Notes under the pieces: model-generated
What the model saw: only the letters and a program-made list of their open reading frames with translations
The model's database searches: none
Told to the model about the DNA's origin: nothing
Made by a program: the position numbers and the translations under genes
Shown here: positions 1-8,710 of the stretch, one piece after another
Layout of the letters: each line of letters begins with the position of its first letter
Position numbering within the stretch: position 1 is the stretch's first letter
NCBI RefSeq assembly: GCF_013106755.1
Contig: NZ_WHPF01000023.1
Location: 1-43,105, forward strand
From: Limnovirga soli
GTDB taxonomy: Bacteria; Bacteroidota; Bacteroidia; Chitinophagales; Chitinophagaceae
Direction of reading: 5' to 3'
Length of the DNA stretch: 43,105 bases

Positions 1-91
1 TCATCAAACTTGCTCCGTCATTCATCAAATTTGCTCCGTCATCCATTAAACTTGCTTCGTCATTCATCAAACTCGCTCCGTCATCCATAAG
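1..91. repeat. 21-bp tandem repeat, about 4.4 units
   Basis: The unit contains CATCAAACTTGCTCCGTCA with small differences and has a period of 21 bp (units at about 1-20, 21-41, 42-62, 63-83, then a partial unit). Units alternate between TTCAT and TCCAT starts, giving a 42-bp higher-order period. There are no unique spacers, so this is not a CRISPR array. The reverse complement of the same unit closes the window at 43071-43105. Confidence 0.9.
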
Positions 92-148
92 TCTAAAAAT
101 AGCAGGCTTAAATCTACATTATGGTAAAAGCTAAATAATAATCCAACC

Positions 149-197
149 GTACAAGTGTGCGACGCAAGGATGCTAAATGGATGAGTTATGGCCCGGC
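149..197 (-). repeat. Dispersed repeat end (family A), 3' of tamB
   Basis: The core at 149-168 is the reverse complement of the common core, with one difference. The outer GCCGGGCC box lies at 190-197, about 21 bp downstream of the tamB stop codon. The sequence between the core and the 21-bp tandem repeats resembles, in inverse orientation, the sequence at 43031-43070. Confidence 0.85.
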
Positions 198-217
198 TAA
201 TAATGGGCTGTTTTGTT

Positions 218-3200
218 TCAGGGCTTTTTAACCAGGGTACTGTCGGTTATGATAGCGGGGCGGGTGGTATCGGCGGTTAATACATTGGGCTCGTCTTTTG
301 GAAAATCGAAAGTGTACGATATACTTACGCCCTGCCTGATGCGGCGGCCAATTAAGCCGGTACTTACATCTAAGCTGCTTTTATTAAATACAATGGCCCG
401 CAACTTTCTATCTCTTGACAATACAAATTGAACCGAGATATCCGGCAGCCATTGAAAATTACCCGTTTGTACGGCGGAGCCGCTAATATTAAAATCGAGC
501 CCCGTACCAAAAGTGATGATGATTTTATTGTTGGCCAGGCTTTGGCTTAATTTTAAATTGATGGATTGGCGGTCTAACCGGTTACTGGACGCACTGGAGG
601 TATTGCCATATAATTGTGCACTGCTATAGGTAGAAGTGTTTACATCGAACTGTAAACTTTTATCTCCGGTAATTTTTGAGAGCAGGTTGGAGACCAGTTT
701 GTTTACCTCGCCGGTAATTTTTTGTGAGATGGTATTGATACCTGTATTGCGTGCCACATTACCGCCACCGCCGCCAATATCGCCATAGGGCGCAAAGGAA
801 TTAAATACAATTAACCAGGTAACCTGTTTCAGCATTTCGTTGTCATCGCTTTGAACTTTGTCCAAAAATAGTTTCAGGTTATTGTCGTTTTTAATGGGGC
901 TGTTATCGGGAAAATCGAACCCGAATTTAATTTGCGGATTGGTGAGTTTGCCGGTGAGGGAAGCCAACACATACACATCGCCTCGATAGCCGCTAACAGT
1001 GCCGCCCAGGTTGTAACCGGTATTGGAAAGCAGGTCTCCAAAACCAATATTTTTGGCAGTGTATTGGGCGTCTACATGCATATCGGCCTTATAAGGATCT
1101 CCGGTCCATTCTATATAACTACCCGCTTCTCTTTTAAGATCAAAAGGTTTACGCAGAAAGGATTGAAAATTAAAATTATAACGGCCGCTTTCTATATTGT
1201 ACCGGCCATTCATGGTAAGGTTGCCGCTGGCGGGTACATTAATGCGCAACCGGCCATTACCGGTAGCACTGATGATATCGCCGGTTAGTTCATCTAATAT
1301 CATATCAATCTGCGCCTGGTTATTGGCGGTAAGATCAAGATCGATATTGAGTTTGGTATTGGTAGCGGGTTTTACTTTTTCGGCATCTTCGCCATATTTT
1401 TTAAATACGATAAAATCGGCATCGGCACTTTCTTTACTGGTAGATGTGGGAATAGAAATATGAGTAGAATCATTTACCGAACCGGTGATATTCATCCGCA
1501 TATTTTCCTGAGGGCCTTTCAGGCTTAAGGTAGCTTCGCCAATGGCTTTGCCATAAAATTGCTGGTTGTCTTTGGCCTTGGTATCTAAAAGCAGCATTTT
1601 ATCGGTAGCCATATCAAAATCGAAACGCATTTTTTCAAATCCTGCTTCATATAAATAGCCCCTAACGCTGCCGGTATTTTTGTATTTATCCTTTACAGTA
1701 AAATGACCAAAGTCGATACCATTTTCATTAAAATTAAACAGGGCAGAATCTATATTGTAGCGCACCTGGGTATAGTCTACCGTTATGGCCGCATCTCTTA
1801 GTGCCACTTTACCCAGCAATTGCGGAGTGTTGGGGTTGCCTTTTATAATCAGGTCGCCGGTGGCATAGCCATCCAAATCAGAAAAAAGACCCACCAGAAA
1901 CTGACTGATGAGGTTTATTTTGGTATTGTTTAAATGAATGCTGGTATTTAGTGGCTGGCTAACCGAATCTTTAATATTGTAGTAACCCTGCGAGTTAAAC
2001 GTATAGTTCTCGTTATCTGAAACCACATCCCAATTTATTTTACCCTGTGTGCTGTTATAGGCGGCTTTTAGTTTTACAATACCAATAGAGTCATTGTCCA
2101 GCCTGAATTGACGGGCGGTAATATCTGCATCAGCATGAAATTTATTATAAAAATCCTGCAGATATACGGAGCCATTGGCAACACCTTCTATAGCTGGTTT
2201 TTTGGTAAAGAGCGGCACAAAATCACCGAGGTTTACATCTTTTAATTTTACCACCAGGTTACTGGTATTGCCACCATCTTCTTCCTCGGTTTCTACCGTT
2301 ATTTCCTGAAAACCCTGTGTAAATTTTACATTGCGGGCAGTAGCAAAATTCTTTCTTATCACCAGTTCGCCTTCTTTATCCAGTTCCCACTTATTGGTGT
2401 TTAAAACAAAGGATGAAGGCAGGAAATTGATACGCACACCATCTTCCAAAGTAATAACTTCTGCATTTAAACTGGCATCGTCTAAGGTGGCATTGGCACG
2501 TGTACTAATGTGTACGCTGGAATGATCCTGACTGGAAAGTATGTCAAAGGCTGAGCCGGGAAAATAGAAACTATCTTTCAGGTATACATTACCCAATGTG
2601 CCGTTAAGTTGTAAACTATCTATACTGCCCAGGCCTGTAATAAGGGCATTTTCCATTTGGTAGGTATCAAATTTTACCTGTGGTATATTGGCATAAATGT
2701 ATAGGCCAGAGTCGGGCCGGTTGGTATTTACACCGCCAATGATTTCAACATTATTCAGGCCCGATAGCCTGCGATCTATTACATTGGCATACTTGTCAAA
2801 ATCCATAGTATGTAATACCAATTGAAATTGCTGGTTTTTAGGCGTGGTTTTAGGGGCATTAATATAAGCAGGATAATACCTGTTTAAAAACAGCTGGAAA
2901 CTATTGGGTAAATCCAGGATATTGTATTGCCCTGTAACGCTGGCATCAAACTGATTGCTTTGAACGCTTAATATTTTTTTATTGATATCATCATAGGATG
3001 CGTTTACTGACAAAGAATCAAAGTCCAGTTGTACGTTATCATGCAACAAAGTGGCGTTCAATATTTTTGCCGAGCCCAGGAATTCATCAATATTTCTACC
3101 GGTAAAGTTTAAGTCGAACAGGCCGGTAAGTAAAACATTTTCTTTGGTAAAATTGAGTTTTTGAAAATTAGCATTGGCCAAATCTCCCAATATATTAAAG

Positions 3201-5131
3201 CGGGGTTGCTGTCCGGTAAAATCAATATTGATGCTACTGGTAAAATCAAAATTGGGGTCGCTGGCTTTAAAATCACCTATAAATTTTCTTTTTTCAACAG
3301 CGCCATCAAAATTGAGGTTATGGTAGGTATATCCATTAAAATCTAGTGAATCAAAGCCAATATTTACCTTCGTTTTAGCCCTTTCTATTGCAAAGCTTTT
3401 GCCTTCGATGGTGCCTTTAAAACTGGCTTTGCCAAGGGTGGCTTCGTCCAGAAATTTGCCAATATCAAATTGTTTGGCTTGTAAAGTGCCACCATACGAA
3501 GGTTCTCCTCTCGAAGGCAGTTTCATATTGATATCGCTGTACAGTCCACCCAACTTGGTAGTGATATTGCCCTTGGCGGTAAAATCATGTACCGTACCAT
3601 TAAAGTCGCCCAAAAAGCGAATATTACCCAGCGCTGCCAAATTAGGACTGGTTATTTTGGTAATGTCGGGGTACAAAAAGGCCAGTTCCCTGTTATTGGT
3701 TTGCACCACGGCCCTGTTTAAACTAATCTTTGTTTTATCAATATCCGGTAAGCCCTTCATATCCAGTTCTCCGCTGGCATACATGTCGGGGCCGGAGCGC
3801 ATAAACAGGTTTTGAACACTAAAATCTTCAACAGTGCCAAAGAATTTTCCATTCATGTCTACCTGCCGGTTCCAGTCGCTTAATTCGGGGGCAAAGTAAG
3901 CTACATCTTCACTGCTAACACTACTGTTTCTAATGCGGATGTCCATGGTTACCTTGCTAATATAATCCTTCATATCCTCATTAAAATCCCGGTAACGCAT
4001 GGCGTAATAATTGCCAATCCTGCTTTCTGGTGTTTGAATATCCAAATGGTCAAATTCCATTATTTGCGGTGTAAGCTTAACATCTGCTTTTAATTTTTTT
4101 AGTTCCAGTCCACTGCGTTCTACGGCACTTAATTCCACCTGTGCCTTCATGGTATCTTTTATAAAACTAAAATGGTTAAATACCCCGTTAATTTTATTTA
4201 CTTTAATGTAGGCGCCGTCAAATAAACCTTTCTCTGGCACATCGCCGCGTACTATGCTGGCAAAAGTGCCATCTGTTATATGAAGGGTATTTATTTTAAG
4301 TGAAATATCACCGGCATTAAAATACATGCTGGTATCATTGGGGTCGGGCTTACGCCTTAAACTATCCGGCCGGCGGCCATCAAAGTCTTCTAACAAAAAA
4401 TAGGGCCGGTCAATATCCAGTGTATTTACTTCGTATTCGTTGCTGTTTAGGTTGGTACGTTTGGCATCCAGTAACATGCTGCCTACCCGTGCCACCATTT
4501 TCTGTCCAATCCATTCATCGTTCTGAATAAAAGTTACTTTCTTCAGGTCTATTTTCTGAATGTTAAGGGCAATGGTTTTTGGTACCGAATCCTTTACCGT
4601 TTTAGGCGATGCAAAATGATCCGCAATAAACGCATAGTTCCAAACCGAATCTTTGCGATGCAGGTTTATTTTGGCATCTTCCAGGCCAATATATTTCAGG
4701 TCTGTCTGGTCCGATAAAAAGAACCAGTCTGTTACCCGCAGTTTCATGGTGCCTGCATACAACAGGGTATCTTTTTGGCGGTCTTTTATCAGCACCCCTT
4801 TCAGGTCCATCTTATCAAAAAACGAAAAGCTGATGTATTTAATCTTTACCTCGGTTTGCAAATCGGCCGATAGGCGGTGGGTAACCTTATGCAATATAAA
4901 ATTCTGCACCAGGTCTGTTTGCAGTAATAGCACCAAAAAAAGTAATAAACCCAGTAAACCCAACAGGCTGCGGCGTACATGCCTGATGGTAGTAATGCCG
5001 TGTAATACAACGCCTATAAGCATTAGTGTAATTCTGTTCGACCACATGTGCGACAGTGGTACAAATATCAACACCAGCACCAAAGCCACTGTGAGTACCC
5101 AACTAGATATTTTCAGCAATTTTTTAAGCAA
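218..5131 (-). CDS. tamB: TamB/DUF490 family translocation and assembly module protein
   Basis: This 1637-residue protein has hydrophobic segments near residues 11-26 and 57-72. They are followed by a very long beta-rich, low-cysteine region and a C-terminal TamB (DUF490) domain over roughly the last 350 residues, recognisable from the SGNGRLRINVPASGNLTMNG-type stretch and the beta-barrel-like end. TamB proteins are anchored in the inner membrane and span the periplasm. They are known for roles in outer-membrane protein assembly and in moving phospholipid to the outer membrane. The length is usual for Bacteroidota TamB. The start is a TTG at 5131: the frame has a stop six codons upstream, no ATG between, and the TTG start keeps the first membrane segment. 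The first internal ATG is at 5047 and would remove it. The gene stands alone between two copies of the dispersed repeat. The family call is firm; the exact start is less so. Confidence 0.88.
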   Translation of the reverse strand: MLKKLLKISSWVLTVALVLVLIFVPLSHMWSNRITLMLIGVVLHGITTIRHVRRSLLGLLGLLLFLVLLLQTDLVQNFILHKVTHRLSADLQTEVKIKYISFSFFDKMDLKGVLIKDRQKDTLLYAGTMKLRVTDWFFLSDQTDLKYIGLEDAKINLHRKDSVWNYAFIADHFASPKTVKDSVPKTIALNIQKIDLKKVTFIQNDEWIGQKMVARVGSMLLDAKRTNLNSNEYEVNTLDIDRPYFLLEDFDGRRPDSLRRKPDPNDTSMYFNAGDISLKINTLHITDGTFASIVRGDVPEKGLFDGAYIKVNKINGVFNHFSFIKDTMKAQVELSAVERSGLELKKLKADVKLTPQIMEFDHLDIQTPESRIGNYYAMRYRDFNEDMKDYISKVTMDIRIRNSSVSSEDVAYFAPELSDWNRQVDMNGKFFGTVEDFSVQNLFMRSGPDMYASGELDMKGLPDIDKTKISLNRAVVQTNNRELAFLYPDITKITSPNLAALGNIRFLGDFNGTVHDFTAKGNITTKLGGLYSDINMKLPSRGEPSYGGTLQAKQFDIGKFLDEATLGKASFKGTIEGKSFAIERAKTKVNIGFDSLDFNGYTYHNLNFDGAVEKRKFIGDFKASDPNFDFTSSINIDFTGQQPRFNILGDLANANFQKLNFTKENVLLTGLFDLNFTGRNIDEFLGSAKILNATLLHDNVQLDFDSLSVNASYDDINKKILSVQSNQFDASVTGQYNILDLPNSFQLFLNRYYPAYINAPKTTPKNQQFQLVLHTMDFDKYANVIDRRLSGLNNVEIIGGVNTNRPDSGLYIYANIPQVKFDTYQMENALITGLGSIDSLQLNGTLGNVYLKDSFYFPGSAFDILSSQDHSSVHISTRANATLDDASLNAEVITLEDGVRINFLPSSFVLNTNKWELDKEGELVIRKNFATARNVKFTQGFQEITVETEEEDGGNTSNLVVKLKDVNLGDFVPLFTKKPAIEGVANGSVYLQDFYNKFHADADITARQFRLDNDSIGIVKLKAAYNSTQGKINWDVVSDNENYTFNSQGYYNIKDSVSQPLNTSIHLNNTKINLISQFLVGLFSDLDGYATGDLIIKGNPNTPQLLGKVALRDAAITVDYTQVRYNIDSALFNFNENGIDFGHFTVKDKYKNTGSVRGYLYEAGFEKMRFDFDMATDKMLLLDTKAKDNQQFYGKAIGEATLSLKGPQENMRMNITGSVNDSTHISIPTSTSKESADADFIVFKKYGEDAEKVKPATNTKLNIDLDLTANNQAQIDMILDELTGDIISATGNGRLRINVPASGNLTMNGRYNIESGRYNFNFQSFLRKPFDLKREAGSYIEWTGDPYKADMHVDAQYTAKNIGFGDLLSNTGYNLGGTVSGYRGDVYVLASLTGKLTNPQIKFGFDFPDNSPIKNDNNLKLFLDKVQSDDNEMLKQVTWLIVFNSFAPYGDIGGGGGNVARNTGINTISQKITGEVNKLVSNLLSKITGDKSLQFDVNTSTYSSAQLYGNTSSASSNRLDRQSINLKLSQSLANNKIIITFGTGLDFNISGSAVQTGNFQWLPDISVQFVLSRDRKLRAIVFNKSSLDVSTGLIGRRIRQGVSISYTFDFPKDEPNVLTADTTRPAIITDSTLVKKP

Positions 5132-5245
5132 ATAGCGGTGTATTATTCAAAAAATAAAGATAAAGCCTTATGTACTAATACAATGCCAAAAGCTGGTAAG
5201 AGTTTGTAAAAATTAGGGTATATATTGTCTTAATGCATGTATTGA

Positions 5246-5483
5246 GCCCGGCATATGCACTATTCCCCGGCACCGCTTGCGTCGCACTCTTGTACTGTGG
5301 CAAGTTGTATGGGCAATTAAACAACATACATAAAGCGATCTACAGCTTGTTTTGTGGGCAACAATCATTACCTGTATAATGCAAATGCAAAGCTTAACTA
5401 TTACATTAATAGCAGCTGCAATACTTGTTGCAGCACAAGTGAGCGACGCAAGTAAAGCCGATGCTTATTCCTTAGCCCGGCCC
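5246..5483. repeat. Family A inverted pair in the tamB/aminotransferase gap
   Basis: This fills most of the 359-bp gap between two minus-strand genes. A plus-oriented core lies at 5276-5295 and a minus-oriented core at 5435-5458. Outer GCCCGGC boxes lie at 5246-5252 and 5475-5483. The right box begins about eight T residues after the aminotransferase stop codon (read on the minus strand). The pair faces inward with about 140 bp between the cores. No ORF or RNA was recognised inside. Confidence 0.8.
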
Positions 5484-5490
5484 AAAAAAA

Positions 5491-6480
5491 TTAAATGAAT
5501 TGATGTAGTACCTTGGATAAATAATCAAGATCCTCCTTAGTGTGCAGCGCATTTATTACCACCCGGTTAAAAATAGTACCCGATGCATCGGGATAGGCAA
5601 AGGAGGAAATAATAATGCCCTTATTATGCAATTCGTGCACAGGAAATGTATGCGGCAAAATAATTACAGGTAATTCTTTATGCACCAGCAGTCCCGGTAT
5701 ATTGGCCACTATTGCATGAAAATAGGCAATCAGCTGCCGCAATTTTTCTCTTTGCATTGCATATACATCCTGCCCATGTACAAACGCATGCAGCAATGCC
5801 GGCGAAGGGGGCGTAGCGGCTGCATAGGCAGGTAATTTTTTTATGGCATCAGCCAGTGTTGCGCTACAACTTATGGCTCCTGCATTTACCTGCCAGGCTT
5901 TAGACATGGAATAACTGTACACCAATTGGGTGTTTGTGATGGTTTGGGTATATGCGGCAATGCCTTGTCCATTGGGGCCAATTAGCCCAATACCATGCGA
6001 GTCGTCGATAATGCAAATTTTGGGCGGAGTATTGGTTGCCAGCAAAGCGGGTATATTGGTAATGCTTGCGGTAAGTGTATCTACAGCATCTACTGCTACA
6101 AATGCAGGCGGTATGCCGGGGAGCTGTACATTGTTTCTTTGTACCGCCGGGTGCGATGGCTGCAGGTTTACCAGGTTGTTTTGCCATAATTCGGTAGCCA
6201 GCTGCCCTGCCGTAAAGCCTGAGGAAACCAGCACGGTAGCTTCACTGCCGGTAATGCTGCTTAACAAATTTTCTGCCTGCGCAAATAGCCGGAGTTGTGT
6301 ATTAGAAATGCGGGAGGAGGGATAGATCCAACCATACCTGTCAATACCTTCTTTTACCAATTGAGTGAATGCACTTATCTGGTGCATACCCAAATAAGCA
6401 TAGCCGGAGAAGAATAACATTTCTTGTCCATCTGCTATTGCCGTTCTGCCCGGTGTTACTGAAAATTGGTAAGCTTGCAT
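5491..6480 (-). CDS. PLP-dependent aminotransferase, class I/II, BioF/KBL-like (alpha-oxoamine synthase family)
   Basis: The protein has 329 residues and the fold of the fold-type I PLP enzymes. It shows an N-terminal FFSGYAYLGM segment (compare the NYLG motif of BioF/KBL), a glycine-rich cofactor region (VLVSSGFTAGQLA), an IDDSHGIG motif that corresponds to the PLP-ring Asp/His region, and a YSMSKAW segment carrying the probable Schiff-base lysine. It is shorter than typical BioF (about 385 residues), mainly at the C terminus and between motifs. The substrate cannot be read from sequence: 8-amino-7-oxononanoate synthase, a KBL-like ligase or a lipid-related condensing enzyme are all possible. 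It lies 17 bp downstream of the DinB-like gene on the same strand, so the two are probably cotranscribed. No other biotin genes are in the window, so bioF is not assigned. Confidence 0.75.
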   Translation of the reverse strand: MQAYQFSVTPGRTAIADGQEMLFFSGYAYLGMHQISAFTQLVKEGIDRYGWIYPSSRISNTQLRLFAQAENLLSSITGSEATVLVSSGFTAGQLATELWQNNLVNLQPSHPAVQRNNVQLPGIPPAFVAVDAVDTLTASITNIPALLATNTPPKICIIDDSHGIGLIGPNGQGIAAYTQTITNTQLVYSYSMSKAWQVNAGAISCSATLADAIKKLPAYAAATPPSPALLHAFVHGQDVYAMQREKLRQLIAYFHAIVANIPGLLVHKELPVIILPHTFPVHELHNKGIIISSFAYPDASGTIFNRVVINALHTKEDLDYLSKVLHQFI

Positions 6481-6497
6481 GGTGTTGCTTTGAATGC

Positions 6498-7028
6498 TTA
6501 TTGGCCCTGTTTTATTTGCTGGTTAAACTGCTGGCTTTGCCCTTTGGCAATGCTTAACGATTGCCATTGCGCATCTTTAATCATTTTACCAATATACAGT
6601 ATTTGCCCAATATGGTATGGGTAATGCGCCAGTTGCCTTAGTAGTGCATCGTACACCAGCAGGGGTTCTGTTCTTATGTAAATGGTATTGGTTAGTTCTT
6701 GTGGCTGCAGGTTTTCTTTGGCAGTAAATACAATTTTCCAGCCTTCTTCCCATTGTGCAATTACCGCAGCTTTTGTGGTGATATTTGTTCCAAACTCTGC
6801 ATCACGTTCACGCCAGGATTTTTCGCCATCTTCAGTTAAAAAATTGGTGAAGCGGCTGCGCATATTGCCATACAGGTGTTGTACAATGATAGCAATACTA
6901 TTACTCTCCTCCGATGGTTGAAAAAAGAAATCTTTTTCTTCCAGTTGCGCAAAAGTTTTATCGCCTAGTTCTTTGTAATAGCGTAATCTTTTAACGGTAT
7001 CCTGTATAAAGCTGGTTTCGAACGACAT
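6498..7028 (-). CDS. DinB superfamily protein, DUF1572 type
   Basis: This 176-residue protein is a predicted four-helix bundle. It has the DUF1572 pattern: an N-terminal YYKELGDKTFAQL helix, IAIIVQHLYGNMRSRFTNFL, and a C-terminal QLAHYPYHIGQILYIGKMI helix. The histidines at QHL, AHY and YHIGQ are in the positions that bind a divalent metal in DinB/YfiT-like proteins. Members are often linked to stress responses or thiol-transferase-like reactions, but this protein's reaction is unknown. It is the first gene of a probable two-gene unit with the aminotransferase. The divergent gap to the next gene (7029-7225) is A+T-rich and probably holds both promoters; no copy of the dispersed repeat is present there. 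The ATG at 7028 is unambiguous. Confidence 0.8.
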   Translation of the reverse strand: MSFETSFIQDTVKRLRYYKELGDKTFAQLEEKDFFFQPSEESNSIAIIVQHLYGNMRSRFTNFLTEDGEKSWRERDAEFGTNITTKAAVIAQWEEGWKIVFTAKENLQPQELTNTIYIRTEPLLVYDALLRQLAHYPYHIGQILYIGKMIKDAQWQSLSIAKGQSQQFNQQIKQGQ

Positions 7029-7225
7029 AAAAATAATTGTAGGTAAAATTATTAATTAATGCAGTTGGGCATAATCCCGTTTGATTAATCTGTAATAAAT
7101 AATATTGCGGGGATCTAAAATTACATACCGTTGCTAAACAAATAATCAGTAAACAGACTAAATAATTAAAATGCAGTAATTATTTATTTTGGGGAAGAGT
7201 TGTATTATTGCGAATATTATACTTT

Positions 7226-8476
7226 ATGAAACTAACTAAATCCCTGTTGGTACTTTGCCTTTTTGCAAATACCAGCTTTGCCCAAAAAAACATGCAGCCC
7301 GGTCTGATAGTATTAAATAGTGCTGATACTCTAAAAGGTTTTATAGATTATCGGGAGTGGTATAAGAACCCATTAAGCATACAGTTTGCAACAGCAAAAA
7401 ATGTACAAACCAAAAAATACACAGCGGCAGATATCAGCTACTTTGAAGTAATGGGTAAAGAAGCTTTTGCAAGCCATACCGTTTCAATTTCAACAGGCAC
7501 TACCAATTTGAGTGCCTTAACTGCAAAAGATACCAATAGCATTGTAAATACTGTTTTTTTAAAAGTGATTGAAAAGGGTAAAACTGTTTCGCTTTTCTCT
7601 TATACCGACGATGTTAAACTTAGGTTCTATTTGCAAATGCAAAATGCAGATACGCCTTTGGAATTATTAAATACCATATATGTGCAGGACGAACAGGTTA
7701 AATACGATTATGCCTACCGTTCTACGCTGATTGGCATTTCAAACCAGGCCGTTCCCGATGATGAGGCGGTTAAATCATTAATCGCAACTGCTGCCTATAC
7801 AAAGAAAGACTTAACGGCTATCTGTAGTAAAATAAATCACCAGGTGAATACAAATATTGCACCATTGTATAAAAAAAATAAGGGAGTTATATTTTATATA
7901 GGTGCAGGAGTAAATTATGGCAAACTTGAGCTTACGGGTAATAATATATTTGCGGGCTTAACCAATGATGCTTCCTTATTGCCAGTTCTTAGTGCAGGGG
8001 CTAATATTTATACTAATCCGGCAATTGGTAAGCTGTATATTCAAACACAACTTTCTGCCACGGGGTTTACCACCAAAGCAAACAGGTCTATTACTTATTT
8101 TGAAGCTACCGAAAATCATGCATTCAATTTCAAGCAAATCAATGTGGCGGTATCGGCACAATTACATTACAATCTCTATAATGGCCCAACGGTTAAATGG
8201 TATGTGGGTGCAGGTGGTGCAGCCAATTTCTCCTCTTATCCCGTTAATGAAGAAAAAACTGAGCGGGTGGCATTAACCGGCACCACGCAAAGTGAAAACA
8301 ATGCCTATATAAAATTTACAAGAGGTTTTTGGTTAAATGGGGTACTAAAAACCGGTGTGAATATAAAACGGGCTGGCTTGTCCATTAGCTATCATCCCAA
8401 TGCAGGCATTACCAGTTTTAGTGAGTACACACTTACCAATAGTGGTTTGCAAATGCAGGTAAATTATCAATTTTAA
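7226..8476 (+). CDS. Secreted protein with probable outer-membrane beta-barrel domain
   Basis: The protein has 416 residues from the ATG at 7226. An upstream in-frame TTG at 7208 is less likely, because the ATG opens directly into a Sec signal peptide (MKLTKSLLVLCLFANTSFAQ) ending in an AQ cleavage site typical of Bacteroidota. The N-terminal half (to about residue 190) resembles the small soluble domain common before Bacteroidota barrels. The C-terminal half has alternating hydrophobic/polar strands rich in Tyr, Asn and Gly (VGAGGAANFSS, LSISYHPNAGI) and ends in Phe (VNYQF), as outer-membrane barrels do. The function is unknown. A family A repeat begins 28 bp after the stop codon. Confidence 0.65.
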   Translation: MKLTKSLLVLCLFANTSFAQKNMQPGLIVLNSADTLKGFIDYREWYKNPLSIQFATAKNVQTKKYTAADISYFEVMGKEAFASHTVSISTGTTNLSALTAKDTNSIVNTVFLKVIEKGKTVSLFSYTDDVKLRFYLQMQNADTPLELLNTIYVQDEQVKYDYAYRSTLIGISNQAVPDDEAVKSLIATAAYTKKDLTAICSKINHQVNTNIAPLYKKNKGVIFYIGAGVNYGKLELTGNNIFAGLTNDASLLPVLSAGANIYTNPAIGKLYIQTQLSATGFTTKANRSITYFEATENHAFNFKQINVAVSAQLHYNLYNGPTVKWYVGAGGAANFSSYPVNEEKTERVALTGTTQSENNAYIKFTRGFWLNGVLKTGVNIKRAGLSISYHPNAGITSFSEYTLTNSGLQMQVNYQF

Positions 8477-8503
8477 CTGCAAGAATATTTATCATTTTCA
8501 TTG

Positions 8504-8659
8504 TCCCGGCTTTTGATAGCAATGCAGCTTTACTTGCGTCGCACTCTTGTGCTTGTATAACATTTGGCAGCATTTTTTGGGTGCTTATTTTGGCATTCAC
8601 CTGTTATAATAAGCCGCGCAAAGTACCAACCGTACAAGAATGCGACGCAAGTATAGCCC
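8504..8659. repeat. Family A inverted pair between convergent genes
   Basis: An outer TCCCGGC box lies at 8504-8510, a plus core at 8527-8552 and a minus core at 8631-8656. The 78 bp between the cores contain TATAACA and TGTTATA arms that could extend pairing. The pair sits between the convergent ends of the barrel-like gene and icmF. Confidence 0.85.
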
Positions 8660-8710
8660 AATAGTTAATTGTGCGCTGCGTTAACTATAACGCAAATGTT
8701 TTTGTAGCCA

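Noticed and set aside
1-91. CRISPR array
   Set aside because: The repeats are directly tandem with a 21-bp period, without spacers and with drifting units.
5491-6480. Assignment as bioF
   Set aside because: The protein is short for BioF and no other biotin gene is near; only the superfamily is supported.
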